Source of the DNA: Diphasiastrum complanatum
Taxonomy: Eukaryota; Streptophyta; Lycopodiopsida; Lycopodiales; Lycopodiaceae
Direction of reading: 5' to 3'
Length of the DNA: 64,000 nucleotides
Assembly: GCA_029204225.1 (NCBI GenBank)
Contig: CM055095.1
Coordinates: forward strand, 18,453,483-18,517,482
Of this stretch, positions 1 to 12,084 are shown piece by piece. The notes below the pieces were generated by a model. That model ran no database searches, was not told where the DNA came from, and saw only the letters and a program-made list of their open reading frames with translations. The translations under genes were made by a program, and so were the position numbers. How positions within the stretch are numbered: the stretch's first letter is position 1; every line of letters starts with the position of its first letter.

Positions 1-1190
<1,190 letters not shown>

Positions 1191-1688
1191 GAAAAGTAAA
1201 ATACAATACTAGAAAGCACCGTAAAGCATAACCACTTTCAAGACGTCCAGCTGATACTTGCCACCATCCCACAAAACAAAACCGCTCAAGTTAGTTCGAT
1301 GAGAAAGACAGGTGTCATAGCTGAATGACAGTTGTTATTCATGTCCAAAAGAAGTTATACTACTTAATAGCTTTGAATAGCATTTTAAAACATAGTTCAG
1401 CCTTCCCATACACAAAAATTTTTAGCGGTAGGCCAAGTCGTTATATCACCGTATCATACTGATCAGGTTATGGTCAATTGGTCCGTATCGGTTCGTTTTA
1501 GTCAAAAAAAAAAAAAAATATGAAAAGTTTAAACCATTTTGAATTTTACTTAGCCAAAATACTTGGTGTGAATATGTGTGCTGGTATCAGAGCAAATCCA
1601 TGCTATACTGACCCAAGTGACCCTTACAAAGTAAGGTATGTCATGCACTGTTGTCCATACTCCTGAGCATATCTGAAGGAGCATCCAT
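1191..1688. other. Unassigned AT-rich stretch with an isolated primer-site-like motif
   Basis: No convincing coding sequence. It holds a poly-A run near 1504-1518 and a lone TGGTATCAGAGC at 1582-1593, identical to the initiator-Met tRNA primer site of the copia elements here. No LTR ending in CA directly precedes it, so it may be a relic of a deleted copia. Confidence 0.5.
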
Positions 1689-1714
1689 GAGAGAGAGAGA
1701 GAGAGAGAGAGAGA
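1689..1714. repeat. Short (GA)13 microsatellite
   Basis: A GA array about 26 bp long, preceded by ATCCATGAGAG. The same lead-in precedes the large array at 16752. Confidence 0.9.
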
Positions 1715-1732
1715 AAACCCACCAACCGAACC

Positions 1733-1785
1733 GCAGTTAGTGAATCCCTTCGGGGGCTAGCTCCCTGTGAGGGATAGCTAACTGC
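1733..1785. other. Cloverleaf-like inverted repeat
   Basis: GCAGTTAG (1733-1740) pairs perfectly with CTAACTGC (1778-1785). Between the arms lie two shorter hairpins: ATCCC/GGGG around a TTCG loop, and CTCCCT/AGGGA around GTG. The element sits immediately 3' of the Penelope-like coding remnant on the minus strand. I do not recognise it as a tRNA or known ribozyme. Confidence 0.6.
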
Positions 1786-2001
1786 CCACTAGAAGACCGT
1801 CAATGTCATGTGATAAAGTGTAAGACAAACCATAAAATGAATCAAAAATAAGTAAGTTATTGATTATACGATAGAGTTCATCTCTCATAAATTCATTTTT
1901 TTGAAAAGCATCAACCAGAATTCCAACCTCATCAATAAATGTCTCTTGTTTGTTACAACAGTACATTGCGGCAATGACCTGCAAAACAATAACCTTATAG
2001 T

Positions 2002-2530
2002 CTATTCGAAGCCAAATGTATATATTGTAAGTATGGAAAGGGTAGCTCTCTTCTTTTGTCGAATTTTGAAAGGCAAGTAAGGCCAGATCCTTGATCGAAA
2101 GTAATAGATATACTTGGAAAAGCTGGTCTTGTTTTCTTCAGTCACTTTCCTTTCTATTTCTAGAAAGTCTAAGGGGTCGATCCAAAAAGGATTTTCAGGG
2201 TTCCTTGCTTGTATGTTGTCCATAAAAAGTTCAATATTAGGATTATTGATGAAGCAGATGTCATCGATATATTTGAAAGAGTGTCGAAAGTCATTCATGA
2301 AAGCGATCAGGCCTAGTTTAGCAAGTCTCTTAATAAATTGTGCTTAAAAGAAGGACAAATACCAATTGCACCACATAGGTGAACAAGAAAAACCCATAGG
2401 AATTCCTTCTACCTGTCTCCAGGTTTTGTTTCCTAGTCTGACGATACAATTATCAATCAAGAAATCGTTCCATTGATAGAGTAGGTTTATATCAAGAGTG
2501 TGCCATTCTTGACAAGGAATCTTCCATATA
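2002..2530 (-). pseudogene. Penelope-like RT palm domain
   Basis: On the minus strand the piece starting near 2530 reads into GIPMGFSCSPMW (GIPMG at about 2392-2406). It hits a stop, then continues in frame to the YIDD catalytic box at 2260-2271. The downstream part includes a WIDPLDFLEIERK segment, in the position where Penelope-like RTs carry the motif after the palm. Two catalytic aspartates are present. Its own stop codon and a frame change near 2002 separate it from the thumb piece (1778-1984). Confidence 0.72.
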
Positions 2531-2593
2531 ATTAGATTGATCAGTAGGAAAAGGAGTGAAATCTAGGCTGTTGAGTTGTTTTATGGCCAAATT

Positions 2594-3275
2594 TCATGCG
2601 AAGAATTTACAGATGAAGCAGGGATTATGTTGTGCTTTATCAATAACATTAACGTATAGAGAGTTTGTAAGCCAATGTAGTTTGTCCTTGGCAATCCTAT
2701 TTTTGGAAAGAGACTCGGTATTTCCATGAAGCCATTTACCCTTTCTAATGTAACTTAAAGTGATTCTTTTACAAAAAGTAGCATGTTCCTTTTTTGTATT
2801 ACCATCTAAAGAAGCATAAGAAGGTAGAAGTCCCATAAGTTTAAACCATCGGTAATAAAGTTCTAGAGCAACTTCATTCACATTAGCTTGTCTTAGAGTT
2901 ATATGATTTAGGCCTTTTTCTAAAGATTTTCGTAGACAATCTTATAGTCTGTGCAAACGACATGGCCAAACTTTTTAGAGATAAAATTTTTAAAATGGCT
3001 AAAAGTGTAACATCATAAGAAAAATACCATTCACTTTTAAAACTTGGTAGATAAGTCCGACCGAAAATAAAATCACAAAAGAGTTCGTCAACAGTACCAA
3101 AAATTCTGCATAAAACGTGAGCATAGAAATGCTTCACATGGATAAACTCAAATACTTTATTTCGATAACATAAATGCAAAAAAAGTCTCCTTGAGTTGCT
3201 ACTAGTGGAAAATTGGAGACGTCCAGTTGCTGATACACTGATTTGTCTTCTAATTGTTCCTTCTTCGTCTTGCAC
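2594..3275 (-). pseudogene. Penelope-like RT N-terminal and finger region
   Basis: Two minus-strand open stretches (2883-3275 and 2594-2881) lie just upstream of the palm piece in element orientation. The second ends in NVIDKAQHNPCFICKFFA, a pattern that precedes the palm in Penelope-like RTs with long N-termini. The first has no recognised motif and is joined only by position and orientation. Confidence 0.55.
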
Positions 3276-3484
3276 ATCGATTAGGATCTGTAAAAATTTA
3301 GCTTTCTGATTGGTAAGTCATCTTTGTTGCCACTGCTCTGTCCTTTCTTTGCTTTGAAATCTGAGCCATGCTTTTTCTGTCTCGTTCTTGAACCAGAAAT
3401 GACTGAGTTCGGATTGTTCAAATTAAAAGAGCCCATCCTTTTGTTTGAGTCCTGGAAGTACTTGTCAGAGCACAAAATCGCCAT

Positions 3485-4555
3485 CGGATTCCATCAATTG
3501 TATGTACATACACATAAGTTGTAGTGGTTGTGAAGGTTACAACTGTGCGGATAAACTTTTGTGAAGTGATGTGGTTACTGCACAGTGAACGGTGACATAG
3601 TCTACAGTGAACAAAGCAGACAACGAGCTCCATTTTGACTAGTGATAGTCGACAATCATCAAAGGTGTCAAATGAGTTGAGTTGACTTGTTCGCTCTTGA
3701 GAAGATGTCGATGGAGTCGAAGTCGTCAATAGACTTTGGTTGAGTGGGTGAAGTTGACATCGATGAAGTCGAGTCGATCCTGCTCTACTTCAAGTAGCTA
3801 TATGTATAGACTATTTGACTTATGCCAGTAAGACTACTATCGTTGTAGAGAAAGAATATTGTAGTGCTCAGGAAATGAGTTTAGGTGAGTAGGAGTGAAG
3901 ATTAACTCCAATATGCATGGGCACATGCGTAGGTAAAGCAGAGGCTATACCTATGCATGGGCACATGCATAGGTAAAGCAGAGGCTATATCCTCCTGTAG
4001 GAGCTCGCCCTACTCTCATTCCAATTATGTGATTTCATTTCTATATTTCTCTCTCTACACTTGCATTGTATCCTATGGCATGAGGGTGATGCTATTGGAC
4101 ATATATCGGTAGCTTCTACATGGTTGGGTGGTTTGGCTTCACTATCATCCCTTCGTGTGTGTCTTGTAAGTAGGATCTTGGAGGTGCTTTTCCTTATACA
4201 ATGTTTGATGATTGGTGATAAGTGTTCTTTTTCTTTTTGTATTTGTTAATGCTTCATGCAGTTTGATATTGCAAATAACTAATACTATCTTTTGCTTTAA
4301 TTTTTATATTATGGTGAATGCGTAACGGAAATGTTTAAGACCTTGGCTATGAATGCTACTCAAGAACCAATTCTTTTTGTAATCTCAAATAGTCTACAAT
4401 ATTTGGTAGACAACTTATGGTGCTTTTCGGTATGCATAGTTCTAGAATATTTTGTAGATCTAAGATATATTCAATTATCAACTTTAAAACCTCTAGGATA
4501 TAGTGGATAGCTCTATCCTGAGCACTACTGATACTATCACATACCAATTGTAATA
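3485..4555. other. Unassigned intergenic stretch
   Basis: No supported gene. Short open stretches here lack family motifs. It contains the 40-bp tandem repeat described separately. Confidence 0.5.
3911..3991. repeat. 40-bp tandem duplication
   Basis: Two adjacent, nearly identical 40-bp units, each starting ATGCATGGGCACATGC and ending in GCAGAGGCTATA. Each unit contains the near-palindrome TGCATGGGCACATGCA. Confidence 0.85.
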
Positions 4556-4639
4556 TCAAGAAATGAGCAACTTAAGTCCAACTAAAAAATCCATAGATAT
4601 GCTCTCCCATTATTTTTGAGGAATATCTAAAGGATGTAA

Positions 4640-5450
4640 CAACCCTCCAACATTTAAGCATTAAGCTTTGGGTAGCTGATAGGGTTTACACTTAACCACA
4701 TAAGACTCAACATATGACTTGAAATTCGACCAATAAAACTCTCTTCTGACCAAGTCTACTAAAGTCATGTGTATACCTAGATGACCTACACAGGGTACAT
4801 CATCACATTAGAAAAGAATTCATTTCTTTAGCTCATCACCCCTTGATACACTGATTTTTCTATTGTGAAATAGTACTTCGAATGGTAAACTGATCTTATC
4901 TTTCTTAAACAATTGAGATCCCTATGAATGAATCTCAATTCCATTCTCATTCATTTTAGTCTCAACCATTTTCCATATTTGACTAGAATGACAATCCTTT
5001 TAAAACTTTTCTCTCAACAAAAGATATAGATTTGTAAAAATCTAAGTGAATGAAAGTTCATTTAAGTCACCAATCTGACTAAGAGCACTTGCAACTTGGT
5101 TAGAGCTTTCTTTGACATATCAAATCTCATGATCAAATTCTTGCATAAGCTCAGCCAAGAAAGCATCATGACCTCTCAAATTGTGTTGATTGCAAAAGTA
5201 TTTAAGAGGTTGTTGATATGTATACACTATTACCTGATTACCATAAAAATAATGCAAGTGCATGTATCACAATAAATAACTATTTTCCTAAGTTGTATAA
5301 TGCAATTGAGGTCCAATAAGTTTCTTGCTCTTATATATCATTTTACTCCTATCGCCAAATTGCTAGTGTTGGTCCTAATAACATAAGGTAAATATGGATC
5401 TACAAACTATAAACCAGGAGCTGAAACCACCAAACGTTTAAGCTTATCAA
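4640..5450 (-). pseudogene. Gypsy RNase H and integrase zinc-domain remnant
   Basis: The minus strand reads through pieces of RNase H ending in YVKESSNQVASALS, then an HHCC-type segment (GHLGIHM... and VKCKPYQ). It ends in LLHPLDIP, which the intact-looking chromovirus has at the start of its integrase core. The core itself is absent. Confidence 0.7.
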
Positions 5451-5630
5451 AATATTGGTTTAGTTCTTCATTTCATTGAATAGACAAACTAGATTGACTT
5501 CTCTTCCTTTTCCTATTAACTCTACCTTTTGTTAAATTATTAAGAGGCAAGGCAACTTTCGCATAATCCTTAATAAACCTTCAAATGAAAACTGTAAAAT
5601 CAAAAAAAGATTTAACTTCTCTAATTGTTT

Positions 5631-6170
5631 TCAATGACTTAGATATACTAGTTCATGCTTAAATAATTCACATTTGCATTCTTTAGCAAAAAGTTTTTCT
5701 CTTTTGAGAATATGCAAGACATACTTGATATGATTTATATGCTCTTTAAGAGTTCTATTGTAGATGAGAATATCATCTACAAATACAACTATGAATTGAC
5801 ACAAATATGGATGAAATTTATTGTTCATAATCTGTTGAAATGTCGTAGGTGCATTCGTTATCCCAAAAGAAAGCACAAAAAACTCATTATGACCACACCT
5901 CATCCGAAAACCAGTCTTTTGCATATCACTAGGATGAATTTTAATTTGATGATATCTGATCTTGAGATCTATTTTTGTGAAGTATCTCCACCTGATCGAT
6001 CTACTAGATCATCTATTCTGGGAAATCAATAGTTGTTTGTAATAGTTATTCTATTCAACCCCTTGTAATTCACACACATCCGAAAGCCTCCATTTTTCTT
6101 TGCTTTTAGAAGAACATGATCACCTCAAGGTGATTTACTGGGTCTTATATGTTTCATCGTAAGATAATTT
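5631..6170 (-). pseudogene. Gypsy reverse transcriptase fragment
   Basis: Minus-strand pieces show HIRPSKSP and FRMCVNYKGLN (fingers), then FGITNAPTTFQQIMN and the catalytic FVDDILIY of the palm. It is interrupted by frame changes around 5930-6000. These motifs are diagnostic of Ty3/gypsy RT, which copies the element RNA into cDNA. Confidence 0.87.
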
Positions 6171-6785
6171 TCAATTTGATTAGTAATCTCTATCTTTTCC
6201 TGCTTAGAAAAACAATATGGTTAGAGATAGGGAAGGCATTTGGAATCAACTCAATTATGTGATCTATTGACCTAGAAGGTGGTAAGCCATGAGGTAACTA
6301 AATTAGAAATATATATTAAGCCATGATCTTAATATTTTCAATTTGCTCATGATCTAAATCCATTAAGTCAAGAATTATAGAAAAGTCACAATTATTTAGA
6401 TGCACTTCACAAAAATCCAAAATGGGTTTAGCAAACAAAAATAAAGCTTTATACTGTGAATAAAAAATATATATTACAGTAGCTGTTGAAATCATCTCAG
6501 GTGGATGTACATAGCTATCCCCAAACAATATAACCACTTTATCTCCCTCCTAAAATGACAGCACATGCTTCTCAAAATAAATGTTAGGAGACTTTTTATG
6601 TAACCACTCATAGCCTAGAATTATATTCATGTGTGCTAAGTCTAAAACATGAGAATCAACCATATTCATTATTAGTCTAGAATCAAACCTAGGAGCTTGG
6701 ATTTTCTGACTTTCTAAATCTCCAACTCTACTTTTGAAGCTAGATATACTTTATATAGATGATTTTTGACTACAGTGCCAAATTT

Positions 6786-6977
6786 CTACACAAGATGAGA
6801 ATTAATAAAATTATGAGTTGATCCACTATCCACCAAGATACTAACTTTTTTATCTCTTCTTGTGCCTTTCAAAAAAAACAATTCATTAGGAAAGAAAGTA
6901 CTAAAGGAACATTCACACTCACAATCTCTCAGGTTATTTCCCAACTTTAGATTTTCTTTATCTAACATCTCAATCAT
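6786..6977 (-). pseudogene. Gypsy aspartic protease fragment
   Basis: The minus-strand reading contains ILVDSGSTHNFIN. DSG is the active-site triad of retroviral-type pepsin-like proteases, and STHNFI is the usual plant gypsy continuation. The equivalent segment in the plus-strand chromovirus is LFDSGSTHNFLN. Confidence 0.85.
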
Positions 6978-7080
6978 CGAGATATTGATTTTTTTTATTC
7001 CGGTAGAATAACATGTCCATGCTTATTGCAAATAGGACAAAGATTCATTTTATGAACCTTTTTTTGGGACATCTATTTTT

Positions 7081-7484
7081 GTTGCTTACCGTCCGATGCC
7101 ATCAGAGCAAGATTGTCAAAATTTTTGACTGGAGTTTTGTCACAAACTCATTTCTTTCTTTTATTTGGTCTAAGTACTAATGGATGCTAGAATTTCATGT
7201 AGCTCCTACTCATCCCAATTGTCCTTCTTCCTTCTCTCAATTTTACTCTCTCAAAAGAAATCTGCATATTTGAACTATTTGTCGCAACAATCTGCCTTTT
7301 TTCTTCCAATTTTTGACAGCCGAAAAATGCGAAAACGTGACACTGCATTTTTACATGTAATTCCTAACAGGCGAGAAAAGCAAAAAATGCAACGCTGCAC
7401 TTTTACACGGGATGATTCCAAGTACAGACCATTCCTCTTCATGCTCCAATAATAAACCGGTCTATTGATCAGTTTAACAGTTGC
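7081..7484. other. Unassigned stretch
   Basis: No supported gene. A short AATCTGCATATTTGAACT motif here also occurs near 46428, suggesting a diffuse repeat family. Confidence 0.4.
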
Positions 7485-8558
7485 TAACTATCTTTCCAGA
7501 AACGAATAGCAAGCTTATTGCAAGAAGAAATCAGGAGAAAAAGCTTATCTGCAATGAGTACCAAGTCAATGGCATTGTACTCTAATAAACAGTCCAAGAA
7601 AAGCAAAAACTCCAAGGACAAGAAGACGAAGGCGGAGCAGCCAATTTCAACACAACAACAACAACAGTAGCACAATCAACAACAACACTCAGACCGAGCT
7701 CTTTTGCAGGTATTGCAAAAGATGAGATGCTTATCAATGGTATCTTGATTCAGGTGCTTCACAGCACATGATGCCATGTAAGAACCTGTTTTCTACTCTC
7801 ACACCAACAAAATCAAAGTATATTTTCTTTGGTGACTCAAGCCAGGAGAGCAAAGTCAATTTTGTCATTGATTCACAGTGACTTATGTGGTCCCATGAGC
7901 GTACCCTCTTTGGGTCAAGCTCTATATTTTATCACATCATTGATGACCACACCCGGTTTACCAGAATTATGTTCATAAAAAACAAGTCAGAAATATTCAA
8001 TTGCTTCAAAGAATTCAAGCAATATGCCAAGAATGAGACTGGTCAGAGAATCAAGGCCCTACGGTCTGATATAGGGGGAGAGTACCTATCAAATGAAATG
8101 GCGGACTACTTATCATCATGTGGCGTGCACCATCAGTTCACAGCCAGCTACACTCCACAGCCCGAACACTATTGGAAGCTACACGATCCATGACTGTCAA
8201 CGCTCAACTCTCCAAGAATTTTTGGGCTGAAGCAATTTCTACAACCTGCTATCTATAAAACTATTCCAACATGAAGGTAGTCAACTCCAAGACACCATTT
8301 GAAGTCTACTATGACTACAAACCAAGTCTGAAACACTTACGTGTATTTGGATGTCTCTGCTTTGCTCAAATATCGTCTGATTTGAGGAAGAAACTAGACC
8401 CAGTAAGTTGTAAATATATTTTTATTGGCTATTCAATGTCACACAAGGCTTATTATCGCATTTATGATATTGAGATAGGTCATATTTCAGTTAGTTGTGA
8501 CATTGTCTTCCTTGAAGACAAATTCCATGATTTTAAACAGAAGCAGTTACCAAAGCTT
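7485..8558 (+). pseudogene. Copia fragment D: gag tail, protease, integrase
   Basis: The plus strand reads gag C-terminus (RIASLLQEEIRRKSLS near 7505), then protease with YLDSGASQHMM near 7741, then integrase with SDLCGPM near 7884 and RSDIGGEYLSN near 8076. It ends in the segment GHISVSCDIVFLED before 8522. A deletion removes the stretch holding the catalytic glutamate, leaving only two of the three DDE residues. Frameshifts near 7870 and 8190 and a stop at the end of the gag piece show decay. It ends abruptly at the LTR of element B. The gag wording is close to family C. Confidence 0.82.
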
Positions 8559-9557
8559 TGCTAGCTTTCAGCCCTCAGTCTAATGAAAAGACACGAAACG
8601 AAAATGTTCGTGAACATCACAAAAAGACACGAAGCAAAAATGTTTGCGAACACCTTGACGAAGAGACACGAATGCAAAAAGTTCACGAAAGAAAATTTTT
8701 TGTGATACAGTAGGAGAAAGTCAGACGACGCGAAAGTCAAACAGCTCGAAGCGACACGAAAATCTTCGTGACACTTTTTGACCTTCATGTTCCAAAGGAT
8801 CAGAAAGATCATGCAAGTACCAAGAAGTACAAAAATCCTGATCTGATATGATGACGTCAGCAGAAGAGTGTTAGGACGTGCCTAACCCACTTCTCTTGTA
8901 ATTCGTGATTAGTTATAGATTGTTTAGTCTATCTAATCTGATGTGCTACTCTGAATGTATAAGATACATATAGTAGTAGATAGAAATATAAAGACTGCAA
9001 AATAGAAGTCCACTGCGAGCAAGACAAGTTTTGTAAGCAGGATCCACAAAGATCCAGGAAGTCCGCTAGTAAGCGAGACATTACTCGTGGGAGAACATCG
9101 CTTCTCTCATGCCAATGCATTGTGTGGGTCTGTCATACGGTGCTCAAAATCAAGAGGATCAATAGATGATACTATAGCTATTACGCACATATCTTTCTTA
9201 ATTTTGTCTGATCTTAAATGAATTATTGTCTGTCATCGCCTGTGTATCTCATTCACTTATTTTATCAATTCTGCACATTGGTTCAATTTTGTTGAATGTT
9301 GTATTAATCTGAAACGTAGATCAGCAGTGTCTGTCTACATTCTAGAGGTAGGAATGATATAGCCGACAGTGACCAGCAATCATATCTGAAATCCATCCAA
9401 ATTATTTTTTGTTTTTTGCTTCAACAATGTCAATATCAGAGCTTGTTCAAGTTTCGTTTCGCTTCGCTTCATTTCGTCCAGTTTTGTTTCGTTTCGTTTT
9501 GTTTCGTTTTAGAGCCTGATTGATATTTGCAATTTGTGTTCCACATTTTTCGCATCA
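8559..9557 (+). repeat. 5' LTR of element B
   Basis: It begins TGCTAGCTTTCAG and ends CGCATCA, one base before the primer site. It holds three imperfect iterons containing an ATGTTCGCGAACAT-like palindrome (about 8584-8690), a TATA-like AAATATAAAG near 8984-8993, and a TTTCG-rich tract near 9450-9510. The right LTR matches along its length. Confidence 0.87.
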
Positions 9558-9558
9558 G

Positions 9559-9570
9559 TGGTATCAGAGC
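9559..9570 (+). other. Primer-binding site of element B
   Basis: TGGTATCAGAGC is complementary to the 3' end of plant initiator-Met tRNA, the usual primer for copia minus-strand DNA synthesis. It lies one base after the LTR. Confidence 0.93.
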
Positions 9571-9669
9571 CACCCTGTCATAGTCTGACATAGCTACAAA
9601 GCTATCAGATCCAGGAGGCTGAGCATTCAAACAAAGAACCATCAACAAGTGAAAATACAATTCACAACA

Positions 9670-10715
9670 ATGGCTTCAATAAGCAACATACAATCCAAGA
9701 TCTGTACAATCCTCGATTCATCAGGATCCAACTTCCTAGCATAGAAGGTTAAGACCTCATTGATACTAAAGGGAGAAGGATTATTTCCTTGGGTAGATGG
9801 CACCGAGGAGATGCCTACAACTACAAACAAGGAGCTACGCAAATGGAAGGATAAGAATGACAAGGCAGTAGCCGTGTTATCTTCATCCATCGAGGATAGC
9901 CTAACTTTTGACCTGGCTATAATATCTAAAGCAAAAGAGATGTGGGATACATTACTCACAAGATTTCAGATGAAATCACGCAGTCAGATAATGTTGTTCG
10001 AAAATCAGCAAACAAACTTGCAGTGAAATGGCAAAGACCTTACTTCCTTTATTAGGAAGATGAAGGATCTATTCCTTTCACTACACAATTCTGGAGCAAA
10101 AAATGTACTGTTAGCAGAGAAGCAGCTTACATATCTGTTGAGAGCCTTACTAAGATCCTTCCAGACAACCAGAACGCTGCTAGCAAAAGATCCTACAATG
10201 ACACTCGAAAAGACTGTTGTCGAGATTCTAGAAGTTGAAACTCGAGAGCACCTTGATCACAAGGATGCTTCTAGCCAAGCTCTCTACAGCAACAAGGAGA
10301 AATCAAAGAAGCAATTCAAGCCTAAGAGAGAGTCTGATTGAAGGCAAGATCGAGATCAGCAAACAGAAGGAGCCAGCAAAGGCAAGTGGAAGAACAAAGG
10401 AAGGTCGAAACAGCAGAGCAGAGACAAGAAGACATGCATGAGATGCAAATGCAAAGGACATACTGTCGATTCGTGTTGGCTTAATCTGAAAATTGAGTGT
10501 ATCCACTATCATAAGAAGGGTCATGCAGCCATGGACTGTCGTCAGAACCCAAGAAACAAATCAGCTCAATGCAGACAGGAGAACAATAATCGTTCATCCT
10601 ATGTTGAGGATCTAGAGAGCTCAAAGATGGGCGAAGAAAGATCGAATCACCGGAATTCGACCGCCTACATCTGTGCAGACATGTGTGCAATGTCAACATC
10701 TGACACACAAGAGCT
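9670..10715 (+). pseudogene. Element B gag (nucleocapsid), disrupted
   Basis: It starts MASISNIQSKICTIL at 9670 and reaches a stop in what should be an AWKVK tryptophan context near 9748-9750. Further pieces follow at 9760-10026, 10060-10341 and 10438 onward. The last carries a good zinc knuckle, CMRCKCKGHTVDSC-like near 10434-10480, and a second degenerate one (CIHYHKKGHAAMDC). Gag packages element RNA into virus-like particles in the cytoplasm. The gag of element H (58942-59880) is a sister sequence with similar early stops. Confidence 0.88.
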
Positions 10716-11820
10716 AATTCCTAATTCAGAAGCTACCTCGCACTTCATTACATCAAGACGGATCATGTCTGATTTTCAAAGTGCAGATCCATCAAGATTT
10801 ATCATTTTTGGAGATGGATCGAAGCATCAAGTGAATGGTATTGGTTCATTGTGGCTCAACACAAATGACAGAGACAGAAGGCTCGAAGATGTTTTGTTCG
10901 TGCCTACACTACAGCAGGACTTGTTATCAGTGGCAAGAATAGCTGATGCAGGGATGCATGTGACATTCTCAGACGAAGCATGCAACGTTGTTGATGCAAG
11001 TACCAGTACGCTTATCACTCAAGGAAGAAGAAAAGACAACCTATATCACTTGAAGGTACGCCCTGCAGATCAAGTGCATCAGACTCATGATGATTAGCCA
11101 GATACTCTATGGCACAGAAGACTATGCCATATGAATTCAATGGTACTATGTCAAGCAAGCCATCATGGAGCAATCACAGGGGTGAGCATCTCGAATGCAA
11201 CCATAAAAAAAAATGCATGTACGAAGGGTAAGATGTCACGTACTCCTTTTGTCAAAGACTCATACAGAACTACAAAGATTCTGGAGCTTGTACATTCATA
11301 CATCTGTGGACCTTTCAACATAATCTCAGTGGGAGGCTTGAAATATTACATTACCTTTATTGATGATTACAGTAAGTTTGTCAGAGTCTACTTTATTCAC
11401 AATAAATCAGAAGCATTTGACAGATTCACAGAGTATGTGAATTGGGTAGAAAGATGCAATAGTAATAAAGTGAAGCAGATCAGAACAGATCGAGGTGGAG
11501 AATACATCTCAAATTGATTCATTGACTTTTGCAATGATCATGGTATCATTCACAAAAGAACTGCATCTTACACATCGCAGCACGATGGTGTTGCAGAAAG
11601 AAAGAACATGACTCTAATAGAAGCTTCTAGGTGCATGATGGCCTATTCAAAGGCTCCAAGAGTGTTGTGGGCTGAAGCAGTAGCTACAGTTGCTTACATT
11701 CAGAACGGGACAAGAAAGTGTGGTGTTCCTCACACAACACTACACGAATTATGGTGGGGTAGAAAAACCCAATCTAATTCACATCCATATCTTTAGATGT
11801 GCAACTTATGCACATGTTCC
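10716..11820 (+). pseudogene. Element B protease and integrase, disrupted
   Basis: A long open stretch from gag runs to 11097 and includes a protease-like segment with NSEATSHFI where DSGAT.H is expected, so the catalytic Asp is lost. A pre-integrase segment with LWHRRLCHMN follows. The integrase core shows YICGPF (catalytic Asp replaced by Tyr), IRTDRGGEY (Asp present) and DGVAERKN (Glu present). Stops occur at 11095-11097 and 11515-11517. Integrase would normally insert cDNA into chromosomes; this copy could not. Confidence 0.86.
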
Positions 11821-12084
11821 TGATAAGCTTCAAAAGAAGCTTGATGAAAAAGCAGAATAGGGATATCTTGTAAGATATGACAATCATTCGTCATACTACA
11901 GAGTCTATATGCCAGAGACAAACACAGTGAAGATAGTCAGAGATGTCAAATTTGATGAGAGCAGAACGATGGCCAACGATGATCTTGTCTGTTATGAAGT
12001 CCTTGGTAGACAATACTATGATTTTCCAACTATGATAGAGAGAGTAGAGGACGAACACTCAGACGAAGATGTTTGAGTCGCACC

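Larger units (their letters stand above)
1778..3484 (-). mobile_element. Penelope-like retroelement, decayed
   Basis: Five minus-strand reading pieces line up in order as one reverse transcriptase with a long N-terminal region and a thumb. Visible landmarks are VIDKAQHNPCFICK in the finger region, GIPMGFSCSP before the palm, FKYIDDICFINN as the catalytic palm motif, and DELYRIINN in the thumb. This combination, especially F..xF[RK]YIDD..xINN, is typical of Penelope-like elements and unlike copia, gypsy or plant LINE RTs. No GIY-YIG endonuclease is visible downstream, so the 3' part is missing or the family lacks it. Several stops and frame changes show it is dead. A database search is needed to place the clade. 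Confidence 0.72.
4560..7080 (-). mobile_element. Ty3/gypsy element, decayed, minus strand
   Basis: Read on the minus strand, the block has gypsy order: a CPICNKHGH zinc-knuckle remnant (about 7020-7060), aspartic protease (6786-6977), RT fingers and palm (about 5631-6170), RNase H (about 5050-5450) and the integrase zinc domain (about 4640-4800). It stops near 4560, before the integrase core. The wording matches the chromovirus at 35651-38935, so both belong to related lineages. Many stops and frameshifts. No LTRs were identified. Confidence 0.82.

Noticed and set aside
1582-1593. Isolated TGGTATCAGAGC as the start of a copia element
   Set aside because: No LTR ending in CA precedes it and no gag follows; kept only as a motif.
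3911-3991. CRISPR-like repeat
   Set aside because: Only two adjacent 40-bp units with no spacers, in a eukaryotic nuclear context.
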